A stretch of 48,003 nt of DNA. It comes from a virus. A model generated the notes under the pieces. That model was not told where the DNA came from. It did not search any database and saw nothing but the letters and a program-made list of their open reading frames with translations. The stretch covers positions 1-48,003 of the IMG/VR virus record IMGVR_UViG_3300031227_000081. The stretch is one strand, 5' to 3'. Below are positions 42,330-48,003 of the stretch, piece by piece (the stretch's first letter is position 1; every line of letters starts with the position of its first letter). A program made the translations under genes and the position numbers.

Positions 42330-43571
42330 TTGAGCTTACGAATACAGCAATTAATTACTGGAACAGCTTCATCAAGCACTGTAATTGCTACAGAAATAGA
42401 TGGCGACTTAGTTTCAGATAGTAAGAAAATTAGCCTTTCAGCTCTTTCGACATATTTCGGTCTAAATATTGGTACATCAGTAAACACTCCTAGTACTGTA
42501 GTTAAGCGAGATGGAAGCGGAAACTTTTCAGCAGGTACTATTACAGCTAATTTAACTGGAATTGCATCTAGTGCTTCCGTTAAAGCATTAGTAAAAACAG
42601 GTTCACATACTATATCCTCTGCCAATAGGGGGAAATTATTTATATTAAATTCAGCAACTAATAAAATATTTACTTTACCAGCAGTTGCCAATGGATTGTG
42701 GTATATATTAAAAAATATTGGTGTAGGTTATATGACAATAACCCCAAACGGAACTGAGACCACAGAGTGCTCAAGACTATATACTAATAACACTGTTATC
42801 CTTATTGCAGATGTTGCTAATTTAAAATGGCGAGCTTCCCAGTGTATGCCAGTTGGAATACAGGGAGATATAGCATACAATAATGGATATTCGTGGAAAT
42901 CATTAGTTGCTGGAACTACTGGAAAATTTCTGAAAACTCTAGGAGCTGGTGCAAATCCTGCATGGGACTCAGCAAGGGAACTTCCTGCCTCCGGTGTTCA
43001 AGGTGATATTGCTTATCATAATGGCACAGTATGGGTAGTATTATCTGCTGGAACTACTGGAAAATTTTTAAAGACTTTAGGCACTGGTGCAAATCCTGCG
43101 TGGTCTACTATCCCAAATTCATCTGAAACAGTAAAGGGAATAATAGAATTAGCAACTCAGACTGAAACAAATACTGGAACAGATGATACTAGGGCAGTAA
43201 CTCCAAAAAAACTTAAAGCATTTTCAAAAGTAATAACAACGGCTTATACTTCATTATGGACTGGTAATGTAAACACAGCTACAACAATAACACTAAGTCA
43301 AAATGTAACTAATTTTAATCAAATCCTTGTTAACTTTCGTCCAAGCCTAGATGTAGCTACTGTAACATATACAAGTGTAATTATTCCAGTAAGTTTACTT
43401 TTAATTAAGAAGATAGGATTAATTAATAATGGTGGCGAAGATGCAAATAGAGACCTTGGCATGTATCTCAAAAGTATAAATGCAACTAAAACTATACTTA
43501 ACTCGTATATAGGAGTAGAAGGAACCCGTATTTCAATAGCAGAAATATATGGGATAACACACACGTTTTAA
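42330..43571 (+). CDS. Tail fibre with tandem GDIAY repeats
   Basis: A 413-residue fibre starting at TTG 42330 with GGGAGG 5 bases upstream. The N-terminal (SLRIQQLITGTASSSTVIAT) and VNTPSTVVKRDGSGNFSAGT segments are typical shaft motifs. Residues 179-215 and 225-261 are a 46-residue-period repeat (GDIAYNNGYSWKSLVAG... and GDIAYHNGTVWVVLSAG...). VKGIIELATQTETNTGTDDT, ending RAVTPKKLKA (about 269-298), is the widespread phage fibre repeat. The C-terminal ~110 residues would be the receptor tip. It is the last late gene before the bidirectional terminator. Confidence 0.8.
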   Translation: MSLRIQQLITGTASSSTVIATEIDGDLVSDSKKISLSALSTYFGLNIGTSVNTPSTVVKRDGSGNFSAGTITANLTGIASSASVKALVKTGSHTISSANRGKLFILNSATNKIFTLPAVANGLWYILKNIGVGYMTITPNGTETTECSRLYTNNTVILIADVANLKWRASQCMPVGIQGDIAYNNGYSWKSLVAGTTGKFLKTLGAGANPAWDSARELPASGVQGDIAYHNGTVWVVLSAGTTGKFLKTLGTGANPAWSTIPNSSETVKGIIELATQTETNTGTDDTRAVTPKKLKAFSKVITTAYTSLWTGNVNTATTITLSQNVTNFNQILVNFRPSLDVATVTYTSVIIPVSLLLIKKIGLINNGGEDANRDLGMYLKSINATKTILNSYIGVEGTRISIAEIYGITHTF

Positions 43572-43580
43572 TAAAAAAAA

Positions 43581-43600
43581 CCCTGCTATTTAAAGCAGGG
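43581..43600. terminator. Bidirectional terminator between convergent operons
   Basis: CCCTGCT-ATTTAA-AGCAGGG forms a perfect 7-bp stem. On the minus strand it is followed by eight Us (AAAAAAAA on the plus strand at 43573-43580); on the plus strand by ATTATATATT. It separates the rightward late genes from the leftward right-hand operon. Confidence 0.85.
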
Positions 43601-43608
43601 ATTATATA

Positions 43609-43761
43609 TTACGATATTTCTTCCAGGAAAGCATTATAAATAAACCTGGACGAATATCCGCAGTTTGGACATGAACTTATAATTATTTGTTGGTCTAGTG
43701 GCATAAAAATTGTCTCAATATAAAACTTATCGCAAGCTACACATTTAATCTGTTTTATCAT
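43609..43761 (-). CDS. Zinc-ribbon micro-protein (50 aa)
   Basis: ATG 43761 opens a 50-codon frame with CVAC at residues 7-10 and CPNC at 31-34, the two knuckles of a classic rubredoxin-like zinc ribbon, and ends just before the terminator. It overlaps the upstream gene's 3' end by 17 bases. No clear Shine-Dalgarno is visible, so translation may be coupled. Likely a small zinc-binding adaptor. Confidence 0.6.
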   Translation of the reverse strand: MIKQIKCVACDKFYIETIFMPLDQQIIISSCPNCGYSSRFIYNAFLEEIS

Positions 43762-44005
43762 TTTTGTAGGCATTGATTATTTCCTTTAGCTTTATATTTG
43801 TTTTAATTTCATGTTCTAAATTGTGTTCTAATTTTTTTATATACTCTTTATTTTTTTTAACATTTTTTGGCACTGTTAAATATTCAATACATATATATTT
43901 CCCGTTTTGACATTCCATGTGGGAACAAGCCCAACTTTCTATATGCCGAGTTCTATGGGGACATTCTTCAACATTACATTTCTCATGATTTTTGCATATT
44001 ACCAT
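43745..44005 (-). CDS. C/H-rich mini-protein, paralogue A (86 aa)
   Basis: Starts at ATG 44005 with AAGGAAA upstream; the frame opens earlier at 44035 but that start has no site. The N-terminal half carries C-x5-C-x4-C-x-H-x3-H (Cys4, Cys10, Cys15, His17, His21) followed by more Cys (30-50), a likely zinc module also present in two other proteins of this operon. The second half is a Lys/Glu-rich helix (KKNKEYIKKLEHNLEHEIKT) that could be a coiled coil. Confidence 0.6.
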   Translation of the reverse strand: MVICKNHEKCNVEECPHRTRHIESWACSHMECQNGKYICIEYLTVPKNVKKNKEYIKKLEHNLEHEIKTNIKLKEIINAYKNDKTD

Positions 44006-44033
44006 TATCAAATTTCCTTTTTTTGTTGATAGC

Positions 44034-44060
44034 AAAAACTCCTGCTTTACGCAAGAGCTT
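44034..44060 (-). terminator. Terminator downstream of Gly-rich gene
   Basis: On the minus strand GCTCTTGC-GTAAA-GCAGGAG forms a stem of 7 bp with one mismatch followed by TTTTT. It lies between the Gly-rich gene (stop 44069) and the next start at 44005, so it could cut expression of the last genes of the operon. Confidence 0.55.
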
Positions 44061-44068
44061 TATTAATA

Positions 44069-44248
44069 CTATTTTATTTTATCAATCAAGGGGTTAATTG
44101 TTCCCGAACCTTCTACCGTACTCCTATAAACTCTCGTTAAATCAATCGCTCTATCCTGGATAGGTTGATTCGGTGTATTTCGATTACCAGTTCCGCCACC
44201 ACTTCCATCACGTTTAGGTGTTCCGCCACAATCGCCTTGTCTGTTCAT
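44069..44248 (-). CDS. Gly-rich small protein (59 aa)
   Basis: ATG 44248 has AAGGAAGAG upstream and encodes 59 residues, starting MNRQGDCGGTPKRDGSGGGT and ending IDLTRVYRSTVEGSG then INPLIDKIK. The G-rich, Arg-containing repeat-like part (GGTPKRDGSGGGTGNRNTP) resembles small Gly-rich phage proteins of unknown function; it is probably disordered and could bind nucleic acid. The length falls just below usual gene-finder cutoffs. Confidence 0.6.
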   Translation of the reverse strand: MNRQGDCGGTPKRDGSGGGTGNRNTPNQPIQDRAIDLTRVYRSTVEGSGTINPLIDKIK

Positions 44249-44271
44249 TTTTCTCTTCCTTTATTTTGTTG

Positions 44272-44427
44272 TTAATCCTCATATAATTCTTGGCATTTAC
44301 CACAGCCATTACATGGTTTATCCGAATACTCGCACATTTTTATATCCTCAATATCTACTTCATATTGATAGTAATCAGGAGAAAGCTTTTCATCGTATAT
44401 AAGTTGACATTGATCGTAATTATTCAT
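44272..44427 (-). CDS. Cys-rich mini-protein (51 aa)
   Basis: ATG 44427 with GGAG 5 bases upstream is taken rather than the frame opening at 44478. The product starts MNNYDQCQLIYDEKLSPDYY and ends with CEYSDKPCNGCGKCQELYED, a dense Cys cluster (C-x6-C-x2-C-x2-C) that would coordinate a metal or iron-sulphur-like centre. Acidic overall. Function unknown. Confidence 0.55.
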   Translation of the reverse strand: MNNYDQCQLIYDEKLSPDYYQYEVDIEDIKMCEYSDKPCNGCGKCQELYED

Positions 44428-44568
44428 AATTACTCCATATATTTTATTAATTAAGTAATCCATCATTTTTATACACAAATAAACAATCTTATTCTTTATA
44501 ATCTTATTTTTTGTGCTATTATATATTCTTGACAGACTTTCCTTTTTACTTGTTTGTAGTGTGGATAT

Positions 44569-44596
44569 AGGAGTAGGGCGTTGCTTCCCTACTCCT
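44569..44596. terminator. Strong hairpin downstream of exonuclease gene
   Basis: AGGAGTAGGG-(8)-CCCTACTCCT is a perfect 10-bp stem just after the DnaQ-like gene's stop (44602). The U-rich tail (TTTCTTTATCTTTTTG) is on the plus-strand side, so as a terminator it would work best on rightward transcripts; on the leftward message it lacks Us and may act as an mRNA 3'-end or processing structure. Confidence 0.6.
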
Positions 44597-44601
44597 TTTC
44601 T

Positions 44602-45102
44602 TTATCTTTTTGTCATAGCCATATATATTTTTGCACACATCCTAGCATCACAGCTTGCATTATGATGCCCTTCTGTGCTTATTCCAAATCTCTTGGAAAG
44701 AGCCTTTAAATTTGCAGGGAAATATCCCTTAACCTTTGCAAGTTTCCAGCTACATTTCCATTTATGTTCTACACCTAAATTATTATAGTTTATTCCATAA
44801 TATTCCATTGTAGCCTTTAAACATGATTTATCAAAATTTACATTATGTGCAATTAATACATTGCCCTTCAATAATGGTTCTATTTCGTGCCATGCCTCTT
44901 TAAATGTTGGACTGTCCTTTGTATCACTGGCACTAAGACCATGTATTTTTGTATGGATATAATGATATTTATTACCAGGAGGCTTTATTAGTTTATAATA
45001 TTCATCTACTATCTTACCATTTTCTACTATACATAGACCTATTGAGCATAGACTTTCTTTTGAATGTCTAGCAGTTTCTACATCTATACAAACATAATTC
45101 AT
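44602..45102 (-). CDS. DnaQ-like 3'-5' exonuclease (DEDDh)
   Basis: A 166-residue RNase T/DnaQ-family exonuclease. All catalytic residues are visible: CIDVETA (Asp7, Glu9), IAHNVNFD (Asp91) and GHHNASCDARMC (His147, Asp152). The size matches stand-alone DEDDh domains rather than a polymerase subunit. It would trim 3' ends of DNA or RNA. The frame opens at 45147, but ATG 45102 places MNYVCIDVETA as the N terminus, the normal first strand, with AGGG upstream. It follows an ERCC4 nuclease gene, hinting at a DNA repair or recombination pair. Confidence 0.88.
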   Translation of the reverse strand: MNYVCIDVETARHSKESLCSIGLCIVENGKIVDEYYKLIKPPGNKYHYIHTKIHGLSASDTKDSPTFKEAWHEIEPLLKGNVLIAHNVNFDKSCLKATMEYYGINYNNLGVEHKWKCSWKLAKVKGYFPANLKALSKRFGISTEGHHNASCDARMCAKIYMAMTKR

Positions 45103-45109
45103 TTTTTCC

Positions 45110-45580
45110 CTACTTTCCTTTAAATTCATTAATGATAAGCTGTTCACAAAATCTTTGCATCCTTTTATAGAAGTTCAAAAGAATATAAAATGTAATCCTT
45201 TCAGCATTATCTTTCGTTCCAGCAAATATAAATGGTACTCCATACATAGTAGTCCAGCTTGCAAGGCTGGATAATACTGCGTTTGGAGCAACTTTGCTTC
45301 TGTAGTTGTGTGTAACAATATCTTGTATATCAGATTCAATTACTACTGCCTTGCCCTTGTATGATTGCATACGGTGCATTTCTGCACTAAAACGTTTTCT
45401 GCCTGTAGTAACTATTGATATAAAATCAGAAAGTTCTTTTCGCTCCACTGTAATATAGTCTCTGAGGTGTAAGATTGAATAATCGCCAGTGGTAAGACTA
45501 TCATCCATTACTTTGCAATCATAGTCTTTAAATCTATATCCTAACTGTTCCCTAGAATCTCTAATTATAGTAAAGCTCAT
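45110..45580 (-). CDS. ERCC4-domain (XPF-like) nuclease
   Basis: A 156-residue single ERCC4 domain. DSREQLGYRF (8-17), GDYSI (32-36) and the motif VERKELSD (45-52) give the GD-x(n)-ERK-x3-D active site of XPF/Mus81-type structure-specific nucleases; RKRFSAEMHRM follows as in the family. No helix-hairpin-helix tail is present, so it would need a partner or work on simple branched or flapped DNA. GAGGG precedes the ATG. Similar stand-alone proteins occur in phages and are presumed to act in recombination intermediates. Confidence 0.88.
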   Translation of the reverse strand: MSFTIIRDSREQLGYRFKDYDCKVMDDSLTTGDYSILHLRDYITVERKELSDFISIVTTGRKRFSAEMHRMQSYKGKAVVIESDIQDIVTHNYRSKVAPNAVLSSLASWTTMYGVPFIFAGTKDNAERITFYILLNFYKRMQRFCEQLIINEFKGK

Positions 45581-45591
45581 TTTTAGACCCT

Positions 45592-46044
45592 CTATTTTTT
45601 ATTTTTTACCTTTAATTTTTTTTCGGTAATGAATTCAACTGTTACACCACGACCTCCACAATGCTCACAATCTATTACTGGTTCATTAATTAGTGAAATT
45701 AATCTCTTACAATATTTATCAATACTTTTCTTCAATTTATTCTGATTTTTACAAATGAATGTATGGACAATATCATAATCTTGATACTCTTTTGGACACA
45801 TATTAAATATATCTACAGTCCTAGATAAAGCTAAATTATTTTTACTCGTTAGTATTTTTTTCCGCACAGTCATGCAAAAATCATAATCTGAACTAATTTC
45901 CGCATAATTGTAATCAATATTCTGCTTGATGTATGCTCGAATAACATCGAATGATTGTTGAGCATTTAAGCTTGATGGCTTTTCGTGTAATATAATATCT
46001 GGAAATACAATTTGATCAATAAGTTGATGCTTCACATCTGACAT
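45592..46044 (-). CDS. Hypothetical protein with C-terminal CxxC knuckle (150 aa)
   Basis: A mainly helical protein ending with VIDCEHCGGRGVTVEFITEK: a CxxCxGxG knuckle of the DnaJ-like type with only one Cys pair, so it could form a half zinc site or a dimeric one. Located between the ERCC4 nuclease and an unknown gene. The Shine-Dalgarno is weak (AGGA). Confidence 0.6.
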   Translation of the reverse strand: MSDVKHQLIDQIVFPDIILHEKPSSLNAQQSFDVIRAYIKQNIDYNYAEISSDYDFCMTVRKKILTSKNNLALSRTVDIFNMCPKEYQDYDIVHTFICKNQNKLKKSIDKYCKRLISLINEPVIDCEHCGGRGVTVEFITEKKLKVKNKK

Positions 46045-46064
46045 AGTTATACTGTGTCCTACTT

Positions 46065-46529
46065 CTAGTTTTTTTTTCTATAAACAGGATAATTAAACTT
46101 TTTTGGCTCACTAATTCTGTCCAGTGTTAGTATAGTCTCATACTCATATTTAATATCAATTAATATATCAGGCTGGACATCTTCTGAATACTTGTATAGC
46201 GATTTATATTGTGCATATTTTGGAAAAACAACTTCCTCATAATCATCCTCCTCATAAACAAAATCTTCCTCGGGAATTACCAGTGGTATATCATCGCATT
46301 TAAATTTTTCATCAATTAATTCATATCTCTTATTAATACTTTCTTGTTTGTCATATCTTTGTACTGTTTCAGGTATAGAAATTGTAGAGTACCAATTAAG
46401 TTGAAATGTACTTTTTACTTTTTCTCCATTTACAATAATATCTTTAAGCGAGATTCCATATCCATCAATATTTTTAAAATATATTTTGTCTTTGCATTCT
46501 ACACCGACTAATTTTAATGTGTTTTTCAT
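46065..46529 (-). CDS. Acidic hypothetical protein (154 aa)
   Basis: ATG 46529 with AAGGAAC upstream is used rather than the frame opening at 46562. The protein is beta-rich at the N terminus (MKNTLKLVGVECKDKIYFKN) and has a Glu/Asp stretch (PEEDFVYEEDDYEEVVF). No motif recognised. Confidence 0.55.
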   Translation of the reverse strand: MKNTLKLVGVECKDKIYFKNIDGYGISLKDIIVNGEKVKSTFQLNWYSTISIPETVQRYDKQESINKRYELIDEKFKCDDIPLVIPEEDFVYEEDDYEEVVFPKYAQYKSLYKYSEDVQPDILIDIKYEYETILTLDRISEPKKFNYPVYRKKN

Positions 46530-46717
46530 TCTGTTCCTTTGTTTGTTTTTGTTGACAGCCAATCTAAATCATTTTCTTTTTTATATTCAACAAGTTTGCA
46601 TTTTGTATTTCCATGAGCAGCACAGGGTTTAAAACATGAATCTTTAAGCCTATGAAGAATTTTATGCTCACAGTTGCTAGTGCAAGTTTTATACTTTTCG
46701 CATATTACCTTGCTCAT
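46526..46717 (-). CDS. C/H-rich mini-protein, paralogue B (63 aa)
   Basis: Starts at ATG 46717 with AGAGGA upstream. VICEKYKTCTSNCEHKILH gives C-x5-C-x3-C-x-H-x3-H (Cys6, Cys12, Cys16, His18, His22), followed by Cys28, Cys32 and Cys40. It shares this frame with two other small proteins in the operon and probably binds one or two zinc ions. It overlaps its upstream neighbour's 3' end and is overlapped by its downstream neighbour. Confidence 0.6.
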   Translation of the reverse strand: MSKVICEKYKTCTSNCEHKILHRLKDSCFKPCAAHGNTKCKLVEYKKENDLDWLSTKTNKGTE

Positions 46718-46859
46718 TATTTTTTTCCTCTTTGCATTCTATACATTTAGACTCAGGATGCAAACTACATGGAAGATCACAACTACTATCTTCTTTATGG
46801 GGAATGATATGATTACATGAAGAAAAAGAACATATTTTTGACTTATTACATATCTGCAT
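46689..46859 (-). CDS. C/H-rich mini-protein, paralogue C (56 aa)
   Basis: ATG 46859 has GGGGGAAG just upstream and opens a 56-codon frame that overlaps genes on both sides. MQICNKSKICSFSSCNHIIPH gives C-x5-C-x4-C-x-H-x3-H (Cys4, Cys10, Cys15, His17, His21), then Cys27, Cys31, Cys39 and Cys42. It aligns closely with paralogue B over 45 residues, so the two arose by duplication. Confidence 0.6.
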   Translation of the reverse strand: MQICNKSKICSFSSCNHIIPHKEDSSCDLPCSLHPESKCIECKEEKNNEQGNMRKV

Positions 46860-47130
46860 TGTCTTCCCCCTTTAATATATATGGATTAATTTCTTTCTCC
46901 AAAGGATCGCCTCTTCTTAAATTACAATGACTATCCTCCCAGTTTTCTTGCATCATACCTTCAACAGCTCTTGCCTTCCTTAATACAGTGTCGATTGCTG
47001 TATATTCCCTGGTATAGCTCTTAAATTTTAAATGTATTTCGTCTTGTATAGAAGACAAACTTTTTAGCAATGAGGCAAATTCTTTAGCCATATTCTCATG
47101 CTTTTCGTGTGAAATTTCTTCATATTTCAT
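46846..47130 (-). CDS. Hypothetical helical protein (94 aa)
   Basis: The real gene starts at ATG 47130 with AAGGAG upstream; the frame is open further up only because it runs through the 15-bp repeats of the next gene. The product (MKYEEISHEKHENMAKEFAS onward) is a long charged helix followed by an Asn/Gly/Pro tail. No domain recognised. Confidence 0.55.
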   Translation of the reverse strand: MKYEEISHEKHENMAKEFASLLKSLSSIQDEIHLKFKSYTREYTAIDTVLRKARAVEGMMQENWEDSHCNLRRGDPLEKEINPYILKGEDNADM

Positions 47131-47131
47131 T

Positions 47132-47569
47132 TTACAGACTCCTTTGTTTGTTTGTTTCAACGTTTGTTGTTTCAGCATTACTGAAATCAGCAGAAGTGCA
47201 ATCAGCATATCTACAATCAGCATTACTGAAATCTGCATATCTACAATCAGCATATCTGAAATCAGCAAAAGTGCAATCAGCATTACTGAAATTAGCATTA
47301 CTGAAATTAGCATTACTGAAATCAGTATTACTGAAATCAGCATTACTGAAATTAGCATTACTGAAATCTGCATTTCTACAATCAGCATTACTGAAATTTG
47401 CATTTCTACAATCAGCATATCTGAAATCAGCAGAAGTGCAATCAGCATTACTGAAATTTGCATTTCTTAAATCGAGATTACTGAAATCAGCAAGCTTACC
47501 TTTTTTCCCTTTTGTTTTATTATAAAGATTATGAAGATTTAATATTTCTTTTATTTTTACGGCTTCCAT
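47132..47569 (-). CDS. Pentapeptide-repeat protein
   Basis: A 145-residue protein. After a helical N terminus (MEAVKIKEILNLHNLYNKTK), residues about 26-130 are some twenty pentapeptides of type A(D/N)(F/L/C)(S/R/T)(N/Y/S), such as ADFSN, ANFSN, ADCRY, which fold as a right-handed quadrilateral beta helix. Proteins of this fold in mobile elements can mimic B-DNA (MfpA/Qnr type) and protect gyrase, but many have other roles, and the Cys at the inward position is unusual. GGGGAA precedes the ATG. Confidence 0.85.
   Translation of the reverse strand: MEAVKIKEILNLHNLYNKTKGKKGKLADFSNLDLRNANFSNADCTSADFRYADCRNANFSNADCRNADFSNANFSNADFSNTDFSNANFSNANFSNADCTFADFRYADCRYADFSNADCRYADCTSADFSNAETTNVETNKQRSL
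47160..47490 (-). repeat. 15-bp coding repeat array in the pentapeptide gene
   Basis: The DNA is a run of 15-bp units, typically ending CTGAAAT(C/T)AGCATTA or similar on the plus strand. Many neighbouring units differ by one or two bases, so array length is likely to vary by slippage in multiples of one pentapeptide. Confidence 0.85.
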
Positions 47570-47591
47570 TTTTTCCCCTTTTGTTTGTAGT

Positions 47592-47783
47592 TTATTTTAA
47601 AATTACACCTTTAAACATTTTCTTAATTTCATGTATAACTTTGTAAGAAGTTTTCTTCTTATCCTGCAACATACGCATTTCCCGATTGTTATAGGAAACT
47701 CCGTCTTCAAATTTTACTCCTATGTTAGTTTTTTTAAACCTCAATCCAATATGTTTAGAATAGAGTTTTTTATTATTTTCCAT
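47592..47783 (-). CDS. Small basic hypothetical protein (63 aa)
   Basis: The first gene of the leftward right-hand operon, with AAGGAAGGA upstream of the ATG. Very Lys-rich (KKLYSKHIGLRFKKTNIGVK; DKKKTSYKVIHEIKKM), so a nucleic-acid-binding or phage-early regulator role is plausible but unsupported. No family recognised. Confidence 0.55.
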   Translation of the reverse strand: MENNKKLYSKHIGLRFKKTNIGVKFEDGVSYNNREMRMLQDKKKTSYKVIHEIKKMFKGVILK

Positions 47784-47918
47784 GTAACTTTATCCTTCCT
47801 TTTATGGTTCACTATCACTTAGTTTTTCATTTTGCCTAATAAAGGAGGTCGGGATTTAAAAATCTTTATAATTATAAAAATATCAAAGTTATCGAGCTTC
47901 TTCCGTCTAGGCACGTTT

Positions 47919-47947
47919 AATATACTATTTTTAGCCTTAAAAAGCAA
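47919..47947 (-). promoter_or_regulatory. Candidate promoter of the right-hand leftward operon
   Basis: Read on the minus strand, TTGCTT (47942-47947), a 17-base spacer and TATATT (47919-47924) form a sigma70-like promoter about 135 bases upstream of the first gene of the operon. The leader between is AT-rich with no gene; 47784-48003 otherwise shows nothing I can support. Confidence 0.5.
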
Positions 47948-48003
47948 TCGGTTCTATTTATTTATAAAAAAAAACAAACCCACTTTTTTTGAAAGTCGAT
48001 TTT

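Noticed and set aside
44529-44596. Perfect TTGACA followed by a strong plus-strand hairpin with U-tract, suggesting a small RNA
   Set aside because: No -10 box at 15-19 bases from TTGACA, and a transcript would be only about 40 nt.
47160-47490. Possible CRISPR-like array
   Set aside because: Units are 15 bp with no spacers and are explained fully by pentapeptide coding.
47109-47525. Plus-strand frames with regular Leu/Ser/Ala repeats opposite the pentapeptide gene, and the long minus-strand frame above 47130
   Set aside because: Shadows of the 15-bp repeat in other frames; the pentapeptide frame alone gives a known fold and a start signal.
1-48003. Stop-codon reassignment (as in some gut phages)
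   Set aside because: TAA, TAG and TGA all end well-supported genes here, and no large gene needs read-through other than the frameshift site.
1-48003. tRNA genes, insertion sequences, integrase or attachment sites
   Set aside because: None seen in the gaps between genes; only the intein qualifies as a mobile element.

Overview
This window is one long, AT-rich stretch of a contractile-tailed bacteriophage (or prophage). It is almost wall-to-wall genes, with strong AGGAG-type ribosome binding sites, frequent 1-4 base start/stop overlaps and ordinary use of TAA, TAG and TGA. The structural genes combine an HK97-fold capsid with a Mu-like tail and baseplate (sheath, DNA-circularisation-type protein, gpW/gp25-like wedge, J-like wedge). 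Nothing in the window identifies the host. There is no integrase, no recognisable endolysin and no tRNA, and the left-most gene runs off the edge, so this is not the whole genome.

Layout. (1) 1-5333, minus strand: a leftward early operon with recombination genes (ERF-type single-strand annealing protein and YqaJ-type exonuclease), a DUF932-like protein and several small unknowns. (2) 5334-5743: an intergenic array of three ~56-bp units, then 20-bp AT-rich repeats and a terminator; it resembles an iteron-type origin. (3) 5744-6695, minus strand: two genes, one with a 19-unit Pro/Glu-Val-Thr repeat. (4) 6696-7575: a large non-coding divergent region with a string of stem-loops, a 36-bp tandem repeat, a G-rich low-complexity block and a promoter with an overlapping dyad. 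(5) 7576-10224, plus strand: an SF3 helicase and small genes, including a possible small terminase. (6) 10261-17781: the packaging and head module (large terminase interrupted by an intein, portal, protease, scaffold, decoration protein, major capsid protein), closed by a terminator. (7) 17852-32636: connector, sheath, tube, chaperone with a probable -1 frameshift, tape measure and baseplate. (8) 32645-43571: an unusually long set of fibre, spike and lectin-like genes that also holds a glycosyltransferase, a DUF1353 protein, a lipoprotein and a membrane protein. (9) 43609-47783, minus strand: a second leftward operon converging on the late genes, with a DnaQ-like exonuclease, an ERCC4 nuclease, a pentapeptide-repeat protein and many tiny Cys/His-rich proteins.

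The observations most worth following are: an intein in the terminase P-loop with all the hallmarks of a class 3 (non-canonical) intein; the run of stem-loops at 6724-7019; a shared [AV]KLG[AR]S motif in scaffold and capsid that looks like the prohead protease site; the frameshifted tail-assembly chaperone; and a family of three paralogous C/H-rich mini-proteins. Several small genes and corrected start codons are reported from ribosome binding site evidence.
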